This document shows positions 37,820-46,374 of a stretch of 64,000 nt of DNA, piece by piece. Origin of the DNA: Sulfurimonas sp. (GTDB lineage: Bacteria > Campylobacterota > Campylobacteria > Campylobacterales > Sulfurimonadaceae); assembly GCA_030949825.1 (NCBI GenBank), contig JAUZSC010000040.1, forward strand, positions 35,428-99,427. Direction: 5' to 3'. Made by a program: the position numbers and the translations under genes. Below the pieces are notes generated by a model that saw nothing but the letters and a program-made list of their open reading frames with translations, made no database searches and had not been told where the DNA came from. Position 1 is the first letter of the stretch. The number at the start of each line of letters is the position of its first letter.

Positions 37820-39079
37820 TTGAATAAGAAAGTAAGCTTATATCTATTTGATAAACACATTGCAGATATCTATCAAATAGATGATAGAGTCTACCTTCGT
37901 CAATTTGACTCTGCCGCTTTCAAGGCAAGTCCAATCGCTATAGCCAAAGATATAAGCGATATAGAAACAACATCACTCATTTTTCAAGAAAGAGTCGCTG
38001 GATTTGTAAGCGATTCACTTCCAGGTAGTTTTGGTGATGAGATACTCGATAAATTCTTTGAGCAAAATAATAGTGCTAATAAACCAACAATCATTGAAAA
38101 ACTTCTTTTCATAGGAAATCGTGGACTAGGAGCATTAGAATTTAGACCAGCTCATGCCTTTGATGAGAGGGAAGAAAAAACACTTGCCTTAAAAGATATT
38201 TATGAAGAAGCTAAAAAGCTAAAAAGAGGAGATGACTTTAAATCTATTCATTCAGCTTTTTTGGTTTCCGCTCACTCTTTTGTTGGAGGAGCTAGAAGCA
38301 AGGCTGTTGTAGCTATAAATCTAAATACTAATGAGGTCTATCTTGGAGATAGAACGAAAGAACCTCCAAAAGGCTTTATTCCTGCAATTATTAAATATGA
38401 TGATACACAAGACGGTGATGAGAATAAATCAACTTATTCTAAACTGGAGTATATTTACTATCTTTTAGCAAAAGAGTCTGGTATAGATATGATGGACTGT
38501 TATCTCTTAGAATCAAATAGTAAACATCACTTTGTGACTAAAAGGTTTGATGTTGACAAGGGTAAAAAGTTTCATATCCACTCTTTAGCTGGACTTCTTC
38601 ATATAGATTATAATATTCCAAGAACTGTAGGCTATGAAGACCTTCTTCGTACTGCTATTAAACTAGATGCTACTGCGAGTTTAAAACAACTTTTCTTACA
38701 GATGCTCTTTAACTATATGTTTGTCAACCAAGATGACCATGCCCGTAATTTTTCTTTTATGTGTGGGAGTGATTATAAATGGCGAGCAACTACAGCTTAT
38801 GATATTACTTTTGCAAAAGGGGTGAAACAAACTAGAGAACACCAACTTTCTCTTAATGGCAAAGCGCTTTCTCAAATCACTTTGCAAGATGTAGTAAACC
38901 TAGCTACAGAGTTTTCCATAGAGCTAGAGTTTCTAAGCGATAGCATAACTAAGATGAAAGCGCTTAGAGATACAAAACTTCCAAAACTAATGCAAGAGTA
39001 TCAAGTATCTCAAGTGAAGCAGAAACAAGTGCTAGAAGCGCTAATGTCAAGAGACTTTCAAGGAGAATTAGATGGATAG
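37820..39079 (+). CDS. hipA: HipA-family toxin kinase
   Basis: A 419-residue HipA-like serine/threonine kinase; HipA toxins phosphorylate translation factors and induce dormancy. The N-terminal subdomain has LIFQERVAGFVSDSLPGSFG and GNRGLGALEF; the kinase core has KRFDVDKG, the catalytic NQDDHARNFSF and the metal-binding YDITFAKG. The start is TTG with AAGGAAG upstream. Here the toxin gene comes before the antitoxin, the reverse of E. coli hipBA. Target unknown. Confidence 0.85.
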   Translation: MNKKVSLYLFDKHIADIYQIDDRVYLRQFDSAAFKASPIAIAKDISDIETTSLIFQERVAGFVSDSLPGSFGDEILDKFFEQNNSANKPTIIEKLLFIGNRGLGALEFRPAHAFDEREEKTLALKDIYEEAKKLKRGDDFKSIHSAFLVSAHSFVGGARSKAVVAINLNTNEVYLGDRTKEPPKGFIPAIIKYDDTQDGDENKSTYSKLEYIYYLLAKESGIDMMDCYLLESNSKHHFVTKRFDVDKGKKFHIHSLAGLLHIDYNIPRTVGYEDLLRTAIKLDATASLKQLFLQMLFNYMFVNQDDHARNFSFMCGSDYKWRATTAYDITFAKGVKQTREHQLSLNGKALSQITLQDVVNLATEFSIELEFLSDSITKMKALRDTKLPKLMQEYQVSQVKQKQVLEALMSRDFQGELDG

Positions 39080-39452
39080 TAACAATCTGCTTACAAAACT
39101 TAAATCATTTGCTCAAGATGCAAAAACTATAAGCAAGAAAAACATAAATATTGGCGCAACATTTTCTATGCTTACAGATGAGGAGATTTCCTTAGTTTTA
39201 GCGCATCGTGCGAAAAAACTCAGACTAGAAAATAATATCAAGCAGAATGAGTTTAGCAAGAGTGCAAACTTGTCATCGGCTACTACCTATTCTAACTTTG
39301 AACAAACGGGTAAAGCCTCACTTATTAACTTCATCAAAATTGTAAGAAATTTTGGGAGAATCAAAGAGTTAGAAAGTTTGCTTAAAAGTGATATCTCATC
39401 TGTCATTGAGAACGCTCAGAATCCAAAAAAGAATAAAAAAAGAGTAAGGTAG
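39072..39452 (+). CDS. hipB: HipB-like XRE antitoxin
   Basis: A 126-residue protein whose middle (about 45-95) is a Cro/C1-type helix-turn-helix: RAKKLRLENNIKQNEFSKSANLSSATTYS-like pattern spanning the two DNA-binding helices. The N-terminal 40 residues are extra relative to E. coli HipB (88), and the C-terminus is basic (KKNKKRVR). It overlaps the toxin gene by eight bases. It probably binds the palindrome at 37762-37794 together with HipA. Confidence 0.8.
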   Translation: MDSNNLLTKLKSFAQDAKTISKKNINIGATFSMLTDEEISLVLAHRAKKLRLENNIKQNEFSKSANLSSATTYSNFEQTGKASLINFIKIVRNFGRIKELESLLKSDISSVIENAQNPKKNKKRVR

Positions 39453-39487
39453 TAGAAACTACAACTTTTAGATATAATACGCTTATT

Positions 39488-39863
39488 GGGGACGACTTGG
39501 CTTCGACTGGAGTTGATGGTCTGTGATTGCATGTCGGACTGAGCATTTCCGTTATACGGCTTAACCTTGCTTAAACGCAAACAATACTAATTATCGCCCA
39601 GCTTTAGCAGTAGCTTAAGTTTTACCCCCTCTTAGAGGACGGGCTGCTTCACCGATGGACTCTGGATAAATCGGATTCGAAGTATAACCCTTATGCAGAT
39701 ATATATAAAGTGTGTCTCGACTTTGTATGAATTTAGAGGCTCGTCTTGTGTAGCTTTGCAAGTTTGTGTGAAGCAAGATTAAACTTTAACAACTTCTCTA
39801 AGCATGTAGGCGTCACAGAAACTCAGCTTTAGGACTGCGGTTCGATCCCGCACGTCTCCACCA
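39488..39863 (+). ncRNA. ssrA: transfer-messenger RNA
   Basis: tmRNA rescues stalled ribosomes by trans-translation. The tRNA-like ends are GGGGACG at the 5' side and CGTCTCC-ACCA at the 3' side, with T loop GGTTCGATCCC. The tag frame at 39577-39618 reads ANNTNYRPALAVA followed by TAA, close to the ANN-start tags of Campylobacterota. Its 3' end is a common integration site; an 11-base copy of it lies at 42116. Confidence 0.96.
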
Positions 39864-39864
39864 A
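39854..39864. repeat. candidate attL (ssrA 3' end)
   Basis: GTCTCCACCAA, the last bases of ssrA plus one. The identical 11 bases occur at 42116-42126 in the same orientation, bounding the AbiE segment. Confidence 0.5.
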
Positions 39865-40058
39865 AATATAATTCTCCAAACACCTTTAGAACACACTTTA
39901 ACCCCTAAAACAAGTACTTTAATTAGTATTTGAGACGAATCCCCCTAGCTATAAGTAATTACAATTATGTACAACTATCAAAAAACACATATCATTTATA
40001 TGGACTTGTACACATCATGCAGACAAATACCTAATTCCTCTTAAAATAGTATATTCAA

Positions 40059-40087
40059 ATTCTCTAATTCTCTAATTCTCTAATTCT
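40059..40087. repeat. 8-bp tandem repeat ATTCTCTA x3 plus part of a fourth
   Basis: Three exact units at 40059-40066, 40067-40074 and 40075-40082, followed by ATTCT. Eight is not a multiple of three, so unit changes shift any frame through it. It lies at the 3' end of the tiny frame at 40072-40170. Confidence 0.8.
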
Positions 40088-40170
40088 AAATGTATGTTTT
40101 CTAAATAACCAGTTTCATTATCAATAACTATTTTTAAATTCTTATAAGTATGTATATCAATATTCTTCAT
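40072..40170 (-). CDS. 32-residue frame after AbiEii, ending in the tandem repeat
   Basis: ATG at 40170, ten bases after the AbiEii stop, encodes MKNIDIHTYKNLKIVIDNETG and ends at a TAG inside the 8-bp repeat. Downstream of the stop the same frame reads RIREFEYTILRG. It could be a truncated gene or a small third partner of the toxin-antitoxin pair. Low confidence. Confidence 0.3.
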   Translation of the reverse strand: MKNIDIHTYKNLKIVIDNETGYLENIHLELEN

Positions 40171-40179
40171 TAGTTTTCT

Positions 40180-41211
40180 TTATTTGTCAGCATTATTAAT
40201 CTTATTTTCTAATATCTGTAATTCCTCGATAATCACATCAAATTCAATAACCTCTCCAGCAAACATAGTTCTCATTTTTTCATAATCAACTCTAAAAGCT
40301 TCTAGTATTTCACCTTTAGGTACAATTTTTAATTTATCAACTTTTGCTTCATCATATTTCGCAGCATTAGAGCGATAGTAAAATACTTTATGTTTAGCTA
40401 CAGTGTCCAATAGAGCTAAATCTTTCATAGCTTCTGCACCAATAGAACTTCTACTTAGCATCACTATGTCATACAGATGTCTACTAAGTCTCTCCTTCAC
40501 CCTCTCAACACGATTAATGTTGTTTTCGGCATGCAAAATGGTTACTTTCTCCCAAAATGTTCTTTTTGGACTTAATACTTTAAGCACTGATTTAGAGTGT
40601 ATCTCTGATATTGCATCTTCTAAGAGTGAATTAATTTCAATCTCTTCATTTGGTAAATGCTCAGACTTTGTTCCAGTCTCTATAAGTACAACTGGCTTGA
40701 CATACTTATTTCCATACTCTTCATCTTCTAGTGATTTTGGATAGTGAAAGAGTAAGTTTTCAGCATTTAAATCATCCAGTAATAAACTCCAATTTTTTCC
40801 TACTCCTAAATCCTCTATTATTTTGTCTTTTAGTAACACTAATATCGTATTTTCTAAAAATACTTCTCCAGCAACTTTTAAATTTTCAACTGCTCTTTTA
40901 GCAGCACTCTTTGATTCTTTTTGAGCCACTATATGAGGTGCTTTATCTCCTTCAAACCCTAAGTCAGCCATATGAAGTGATAAATCTATATCTTCTGAAA
41001 ACCTATCTATAAGTTTATAGCATTTAGAGAGTGAAGTACCACCTTTAAATAAAATTCTATGCTTATGATTGATTCTATTAAAAAGTGTATCAAGTATATA
41101 AGTTACCCAAAAATCTTTCTCAATGACATAAGCCGGATAACCTAATTTTTCTGATGCAATTCGAAAAGCTTGTGAATGTTCAGTTTTATCCAATTTTATA
41201 AATTCATACAT
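40180..41211 (-). CDS. abiEii: AbiEii/AbiGii-family nucleotidyltransferase toxin
   Basis: A 343-residue toxin of the AbiE phage-defence system. The nucleotidyltransferase signature is clear: LFKGGTSLSKCYKLIDRFSEDIDLSL near residues 55-80 (given here in two parts, KGGTSLSK and SEDIDLS), with later conserved TFWEKVTILHAE and RLSRHLYDIVML. AbiEii-type toxins transfer nucleotides to RNA targets and block growth on phage infection. It is translated after AbiEi with a one-base overlap. Confidence 0.88.
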   Translation of the reverse strand: MYEFIKLDKTEHSQAFRIASEKLGYPAYVIEKDFWVTYILDTLFNRINHKHRILFKGGTSLSKCYKLIDRFSEDIDLSLHMADLGFEGDKAPHIVAQKESKSAAKRAVENLKVAGEVFLENTILVLLKDKIIEDLGVGKNWSLLLDDLNAENLLFHYPKSLEDEEYGNKYVKPVVLIETGTKSEHLPNEEIEINSLLEDAISEIHSKSVLKVLSPKRTFWEKVTILHAENNINRVERVKERLSRHLYDIVMLSRSSIGAEAMKDLALLDTVAKHKVFYYRSNAAKYDEAKVDKLKIVPKGEILEAFRVDYEKMRTMFAGEVIEFDVIIEELQILENKINNADK

Positions 41212-41816
41212 TATGCGACTCTTCTTGTAATATCTTTAACAACTTCACGAACCCAAACTGCTCTAGCCTTTGATGCCTCTTCTAGTTCATCAATCATACT
41301 TTTATCAATAGTATTAGCAATTCTTGATTTTACACTCTCTTGTAAAGCTTCTTTACCTAAATATTCAAGAGCACTTAAATATACACTGACACCACTTTTA
41401 GCACCTGAGAGCTTTTTGTGTGATACTTTTTTAAATTCTATATTTGTTTTGCCAATTGAGATAGTAGAAATTTGTTTATCTGTAAGATATACATGTTTCA
41501 TAGGTACTTGCTGTGTTAGTCCTAGTTGGTAAAGAGCATTCGCACCATCAGGAATAAAATCTGTATTCATACTTCTTGAAAGTGCTTTAATAATATTTGA
41601 TTGTGAGGGTGGAACTTCTCCCCAACGACTATTTTCAGGAATATAATAAATCCCTCTTCTTACACGCTTTATCTCCCCAGACACTAGCAATCTTGATAGA
41701 ACTCTTTCAACAGTTGCTATACTGCCAAGAGCATTAAAATCTACATGAGTAAATACCCAGCCGGACTTATGGCTAGAAATAATTTCTTTAACTTTAGTTG
41801 TATAGTTATTTATCAT
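41211..41816 (-). CDS. abiEi: AbiEi-family antitoxin and repressor
   Basis: A 201-residue DUF6088-type protein: an N-terminal winged helix (HKSGWVFTHVDFNALGS, then RLLVSGEIKRVRRGIYYIP) and a C-terminal domain with DGANALYQLGLTQQ. In the AbiE system the antitoxin does not bind the toxin but represses the operon and counteracts the toxin indirectly. The large inverted repeat at 41863-41911 upstream fits as its operator. First gene of the abiEi-abiEii pair. Confidence 0.85.
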   Translation of the reverse strand: MINNYTTKVKEIISSHKSGWVFTHVDFNALGSIATVERVLSRLLVSGEIKRVRRGIYYIPENSRWGEVPPSQSNIIKALSRSMNTDFIPDGANALYQLGLTQQVPMKHVYLTDKQISTISIGKTNIEFKKVSHKKLSGAKSGVSVYLSALEYLGKEALQESVKSRIANTIDKSMIDELEEASKARAVWVREVVKDITRRVA

Positions 41817-41862
41817 AGATAGCTCCTTTTTTGTCTGTAATTAATTACTTATATACAGATAT

Positions 41863-41911
41863 TATAGCATAGTATAAATAAATCAGCTTGTTAAAATCAA
41901 ACTATGCTATA
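41863..41911. promoter_or_regulatory. 11-bp inverted repeat operator upstream of abiEi
   Basis: TATAGCATAGT at 41863-41873 and its exact complement ACTATGCTATA at 41901-41911, with 27 bases between. AbiEi proteins are known to bind paired inverted repeats in their own promoter. A second small palindrome, GTAATTAATTAC, lies closer to the gene at 41837-41848. Confidence 0.6.
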
Positions 41912-41929
41912 CTAATTTAGATTAAAATA

Positions 41930-42046
41930 ATGGGTTTATTATGCAAATATCAAGAAAACATTCAAATGGCTTTTCAACAGTTTAAAGAGTATAAAGCATA
42001 CTTTCAAGAAGTATTACGAGAATTGAAAAATATACAATTGTCTTAA
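41930..42046 (+). CDS. 38-residue frame of unknown nature
   Basis: ATG at 41930 to TAA at 42046 encodes a helical 38-residue peptide (MAFQQFKEYKAYFQEVLRE in its middle). No ribosome binding site is evident. It may be a remnant of a larger gene lost during island shortening. Low confidence. Confidence 0.25.
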   Translation: MGLLCKYQENIQMAFQQFKEYKAYFQEVLRELKNIQLS

Positions 42047-42166
42047 TTTTAGATGTACAATAATATGTACATTATAAACTATCATATTGCATTAAGACAG
42101 AGTATTGTTCAGTATGTCTCCACCAATAAACACTTCATACACAATAAAAATCACATAAGGGAAACA

Positions 42167-42642
42167 ATGCTATTAAAAATTTCAAAGAAGCAAAAAATAA
42201 TATTTTTTATACTATTTATCTTGCTATCCATTTTCATTATTATTATAAATAAACCAGATAAACCGCTTCCTATTCAACCTGAAATTAAAAAAGAAAAGAA
42301 AGTCCTAAAAGCAATACCAAAAGTACATACTCAGATTAAAGAAAAGCCCCAAGTTAAAAAACAAAAAACGATAAAAAAAACCCGTCTTCGATGCTAAAAT
42401 CGATTTTATAGAAAAAAAAAGAGCCTTTTATGTATGTAGCGCCTCCATTAGAAATAAACCAAATCATGCAAGAATATAAAAAGATAAGTACATTTAAAGC
42501 TAAAAACAAGCCCCAAGCGACAGAAAACTGGAAAGTACATTACGAAGTGGGTTTAGAAGACACAGGGATACAAAACACAAGAGAAGAGAACTTAAACTAT
42601 AAAATGTTAAATGGAAAAATTAAATTTTCAACATCATTTTAA
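42167..42642 (+). CDS. single-pass membrane protein of unknown function, two frameshifts
   Basis: Start ATG 42167 after AAGGGAAA. Basic start, a TM helix (IIFFILFILLSIFIIIIN), then a Lys/Pro-rich linker. Two overlong runs break it: eight A at 42373-42380 and nine A at 42412-42420. Dropping one base in each gives a 157-residue protein that continues PVFDAKIDFIEKKEPF, MYVAPPLEINQIMQEYKKI and ends KMLNGKIKFSTSF. The length then divides by three. A TonB-like or secretion-anchor linker shape is seen, but no family is recognised. Confidence 0.55.
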
Positions 42643-42664
42643 CACCATAGAATAAGTAGAAGAG

Positions 42665-42895
42665 TTAGGCTTTTTCTAAAAAGAGTCTATAGCCATTTGT
42701 TTCATGTGTTGTAAGTGCTTGGACTAATCTCCAACCATCTTTATACAAAGCTGCAAGTGTAGTTTTTGAGTTTTGAATTTGAGATATAACATCTGTTATT
42801 CCATCATTTGTTGATTGTTTTTTAATATCAGAGATTTGTATTATTTCAGAGTCTTCATTGTAAAGAACTGCACAAAAGTATATTCGGATTTGCAT
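42665..42895 (-). CDS. small conserved protein, DUF4177-like ending
   Basis: A 76-residue cytoplasmic protein. The C-terminal segment LAALYKDGWRLVQALTTHE followed by YRLFLEK resembles the G-W-x-L core of DUF4177 proteins. The first half is not recognised. Convergent with the preceding membrane protein gene and divergent from prs. Confidence 0.5.
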   Translation of the reverse strand: MQIRIYFCAVLYNEDSEIIQISDIKKQSTNDGITDVISQIQNSKTTLAALYKDGWRLVQALTTHETNGYRLFLEKA

Positions 42896-43054
42896 TTTTT
42901 AGCCTTTTATAAATTATTATTTAGAGAAAAAAATCTAAACATTTCTATTGTATCCAAATATATCTTTAAGAACTTTTTTTATTTCTTATAATTTTAATAA
43001 GCCCTCAGCACTATTGCTGTATAATCCAAATTATATATTTGTAAAAGGAAGCCC

Positions 43055-43981
43055 ATGCTTGGTTATAAAATTTTTGCTGGTAGTGCTAGTGTTGATTTTG
43101 CTAAAGAAATCTGTCAGGTTTTAGATGTTCCATTAGGTAAAGCTGATATAAAAAAATTCAGTGATGGTGAGATATCAGTTCAAATTGCTGAGTCTGTTCG
43201 TGGTCGTGATGTGTTTATTGTTCAGTCTACAGGTGCTCCTTCAAACGACAACCTTATGGAACTTTTGATAATGACAGATGCGCTTAAACGCTCTTCTGCA
43301 TCGAGTATTACAGCTGTTGTTCCTTACTATGGTTACGCACGACAAGACCGTAAAGCGGCTCCTCGTGTTCCAATTACGGCAAAACTTGTTGCAAACCTTT
43401 ACGAAACTGCGGGTATAGATCGCGTTATAACTATTGACTTACATGCTGGTCAGATTCAAGGTTTCTTTGATATTCCAGTTGATAATCTTTACGGTTCTAT
43501 CACATTTGAGCATTACATAAAAAGCAAGAACCTTAAAAACCCTATCATCGCTAGTCCAGATATTGGTGGAGTTGCACGCGCGCGTTACTTTGCAAAAAGA
43601 ATGGGCTTAGATATGGTCATCGTTGATAAGCGTCGTGAAAAAGCAAATGAATCAGAAGTCATGGGAATCATTGGTGATGTTGAGGGTTATGATGTAATCA
43701 TGATAGACGATATGGTGGACACGGCAGGAACGATGGTAAAAGCTGCAACGGCTCTTAAAAACAAGGGAGCAACTTCTGTTATGGCATGTGCTACGCATGG
43801 CGTTTTAAGTGGAAAAGCTTACGAAAACCTAGAAAACGGTGAACTTGATGAACTTATCATCACAAATACACTTGAAACAAAAGCACATAAAAAAATAAAA
43901 GTATTAACAGTAGCTCCTCTTTTTGCAGAAGTAATTCGTCGTGTTTATCACAACGAAAGTGTTAATGGTCTTTTTGAATAA
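43055..43981 (+). CDS. prs: ribose-phosphate pyrophosphokinase
   Basis: Makes PRPP from ribose 5-phosphate and ATP for purine, pyrimidine, histidine and tryptophan synthesis. 308 residues with KKFSDGEISVQIAESVRG, PYYGYARQDRK, the PRPP-synthase signature DLHAGQIQGFFDIPVDNLY, and the ribose-phosphate loop MIDDMVDTAGTM. Ribosome binding site AAAGGA, six bases upstream. Followed by lepA after nine bases. Confidence 0.97.
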   Translation: MLGYKIFAGSASVDFAKEICQVLDVPLGKADIKKFSDGEISVQIAESVRGRDVFIVQSTGAPSNDNLMELLIMTDALKRSSASSITAVVPYYGYARQDRKAAPRVPITAKLVANLYETAGIDRVITIDLHAGQIQGFFDIPVDNLYGSITFEHYIKSKNLKNPIIASPDIGGVARARYFAKRMGLDMVIVDKRREKANESEVMGIIGDVEGYDVIMIDDMVDTAGTMVKAATALKNKGATSVMACATHGVLSGKAYENLENGELDELIITNTLETKAHKKIKVLTVAPLFAEVIRRVYHNESVNGLFE

Positions 43982-43990
43982 GGTACATTA

Positions 43991-45781
43991 TTGAAAAATA
44001 TTAGAAACTTCTCTATCATCGCACATATTGACCATGGTAAAAGTACTTTAGCCGATAGAATCATACAAGAATGTGGTTCTGTTACTGAGCGTGAAATGAG
44101 TACGCAGATGATGGACACAATGGAAATCGAACAAGAACGAGGTATAACCATTAAAGCGCAGTCTGTTCGTCTTGACTATATTAAAGATGGCGAACATTAC
44201 ATTCTTAATCTTATCGATACACCGGGTCATGTTGATTTTTCTTACGAGGTTGAAAAATCTTTAGCATCTTCGGATGGAGCATTACTTATCGTAGATGCTG
44301 CCCAAGGTGTTGAAGCACAAACAATCGCAAATGTATACCTTGCACTTGATAATGATTTAGAACTTATCCCTGTTATAAATAAAATCGATTTACCAGCAGC
44401 TGACCCTGATAAAGTAGCTGAGGAGATAGAAACTTCCATAGGCATAGATGCAACAGATGCCTGTTTAGTATCTGCTAAAACGGGTGTTGGAATTCGTGAA
44501 CTCATAGATGCTATCGTAGACCGTGTTCCTCCCCCTATTGGAGACCCTGATGCCACTACAAAAGCGATTATTTATGATTCTTGGTTTGACCAGTATTTAG
44601 GTGCTTTAGCACTTGTTCGTGTCTTTGATGGGCAAGTAAAAAAAGGTCAAAATATCAAGCTCATGAGTAATGGTGAAGAGCACCATATTTTAGACTTAAT
44701 GTATCCACATCCTATGAAAAAAATCAAGACACCTGCTATTTCTTGTGGTGAGATAGGGATTGTTGTTCTTGGTCTTAAAGAGGTAAGTGTTATCAATGTG
44801 GGAGACACCATTACAGATGCAAAAGACCCTACAACAGAACCTGTTGGAACTTATGAACCGGCGAAACCATTTGTCTTTGCAGGCATCTACCCGATAGACA
44901 CAGATGACTTTGAAAACTTACGCGACGCACTTGATAAACTTCGTCTTAATGACAGTTCTTTATCCTACCAACCTGAGACTTCTTTAGCCCTTGGTTTTGG
45001 TTTTCGTGTTGGATTTTTAGGAATGCTTCATATGGAGGTTGTAAAAGAGAGACTCGAAAGAGAGTTTAACCTTGATTTAATCGCTTCTGCTCCATCGGTT
45101 ATTTATGAAGTATATCTTAGTAATGGCGATAAAATCAATGTTCATAATCCTTCTGAACTACCAGAAGTAAACCGTATAGACAGAATCGAAGAGCCTTATG
45201 TAAGGGCTACTGTTATTACACCTAGTGAGTTCCTTGGTAACATTATATCTCTACTTATAAACAAACGAGGAACACAAAGTAAAATGACCTACCTCAACGA
45301 AGATAGAGTAATGCTTGAGTATGAAGTGCCTATGAATGAGATTGTAATGGACTTCTATGACACACTCAAGTCAATCTCAAAAGGTTACGCTTCATTTGAT
45401 TATGAGCCAATAGACTTTAGAATTGGAGATTTGGTTAAGCTAGATATAAAAGTAGCAGGAGAGGCTGTAGATGCACTTAGCATAGTTGTTCCTCGAAATC
45501 AAGCGCTTTCTCGTGGTCGCGTTTTAGTTAAAAATATGAAAGAAATAATTCCTAGACAACTTTTTGAAGTTGCTGTCCAAGCATCTCTAGGTTCTCAGAT
45601 TATCGCCAGAGAAACTGTAAAATCTATGGGAAAAAATGTTACTGCTAAGTGTTATGGTGGAGATATTACTCGTAAGCGCAAGCTCTTAGAAAAACAAAAA
45701 GCAGGTAAAAAACGCATGAAGTCTATAGGTAAAGTTCAACTTCCGAGTGAAGCTTTTATGTCTGTTTTAAAGATGGACTAA
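43991..45781 (+). CDS. lepA: elongation factor 4
   Basis: Ribosome-associated GTPase LepA/EF4. 596 residues: G1 [13 protein letters not shown]2/G3 with [13 protein letters not shown]4 NKIDLP, and the LepA-specific C-terminal region [15 protein letters not shown] and [16 protein letters not shown]. The start is TTG; no ATG is available before the G1 loop. Probably co-transcribed with prs. Confidence 0.97.
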   Translation: MKNIRNFSIIAHIDHGKSTLADRIIQECGSVTEREMSTQMMDTMEIEQERGITIKAQSVRLDYIKDGEHYILNLIDTPGHVDFSYEVEKSLASSDGALLIVDAAQGVEAQTIANVYLALDNDLELIPVINKIDLPAADPDKVAEEIETSIGIDATDACLVSAKTGVGIRELIDAIVDRVPPPIGDPDATTKAIIYDSWFDQYLGALALVRVFDGQVKKGQNIKLMSNGEEHHILDLMYPHPMKKIKTPAISCGEIGIVVLGLKEVSVINVGDTITDAKDPTTEPVGTYEPAKPFVFAGIYPIDTDDFENLRDALDKLRLNDSSLSYQPETSLALGFGFRVGFLGMLHMEVVKERLEREFNLDLIASAPSVIYEVYLSNGDKINVHNPSELPEVNRIDRIEEPYVRATVITPSEFLGNIISLLINKRGTQSKMTYLNEDRVMLEYEVPMNEIVMDFYDTLKSISKGYASFDYEPIDFRIGDLVKLDIKVAGEAVDALSIVVPRNQALSRGRVLVKNMKEIIPRQLFEVAVQASLGSQIIARETVKSMGKNVTAKCYGGDITRKRKLLEKQKAGKKRMKSIGKVQLPSEAFMSVLKMD

Positions 45782-45792
45782 AGTATATAGTT

Positions 45793-46374
45793 ATGAAATG
45801 CTTATTGTGTGAGGGTTTATCTTTCACACATATATGTAAACATTGTCAAGAAACTTTTTTAAAACCCTCTCTTTACAAACGAAAAATCCAAAACATCGAA
45901 GTTATTTCTTTTTATAAATACCACGATATTAAAAGATTCCTTCATACAAAACATACCGATATTGGTTTTTATATCTACTCCATTCTAGCAAAAAACAGTT
46001 TTAAAAAATTTGCTCAAGCATTTAGCTTTGAAGAAGATACTGTTTCTATCGCGATTGACGATACTGTAAAATCAGGCTATTCGCATACTGCCATTCTCAA
46101 CTGCGCTCTAAAATCTAAAAATATAAACCCACTTAACAATAAACTTCGTGCGAACAATACTACTTCATACTCTGGACAGAATAGAGAATTCAGGTTAACA
46201 AATAAAAGAGATTTTCAGATGAAAGAAATAAAAGAGCAAAACATAATTTTAGTAGATGATATTATAACAACCGGAAGTACTTTAACGCAGGCTATTGAGC
46301 TTATGCAAGCAAACAAAAAAGAAGTACTTTTTTGTTTAACACTCGCAGATTCAAGCTTAAAAGAAACCTTTTAA
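45793..46374 (+). CDS. ComF-family phosphoribosyltransferase-like protein
   Basis: A 193-residue protein with an N-terminal four-cysteine zinc finger (MKCLLCEGLSFTHICKHC) and a C-terminal phosphoribosyltransferase fold ending in the PRPP loop ILVDDIITTGSTL. ComF proteins take part in DNA uptake in competent bacteria. The middle is shorter than usual. It lies 11 bases after lepA and overlaps the convergent AsmA-like gene by 18 bases. Confidence 0.85.
   Translation: MKCLLCEGLSFTHICKHCQETFLKPSLYKRKIQNIEVISFYKYHDIKRFLHTKHTDIGFYIYSILAKNSFKKFAQAFSFEEDTVSIAIDDTVKSGYSHTAILNCALKSKNINPLNNKLRANNTTSYSGQNREFRLTNKRDFQMKEIKEQNIILVDDIITTGSTLTQAIELMQANKKEVLFCLTLADSSLKETF

Larger units (their letters stand above)
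39864..42126. mobile_element. small integrated block downstream of ssrA carrying AbiE
   Basis: About 2.26 kb between direct repeats of the ssrA 3' end. It holds a short repeat-containing frame, AbiEii, AbiEi, their operator and one tiny frame. No integrase is present, so it would be a remnant or a passively mobilised element. The first 200 bases (39864-40058) show no gene or clear structure. Confidence 0.4.
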
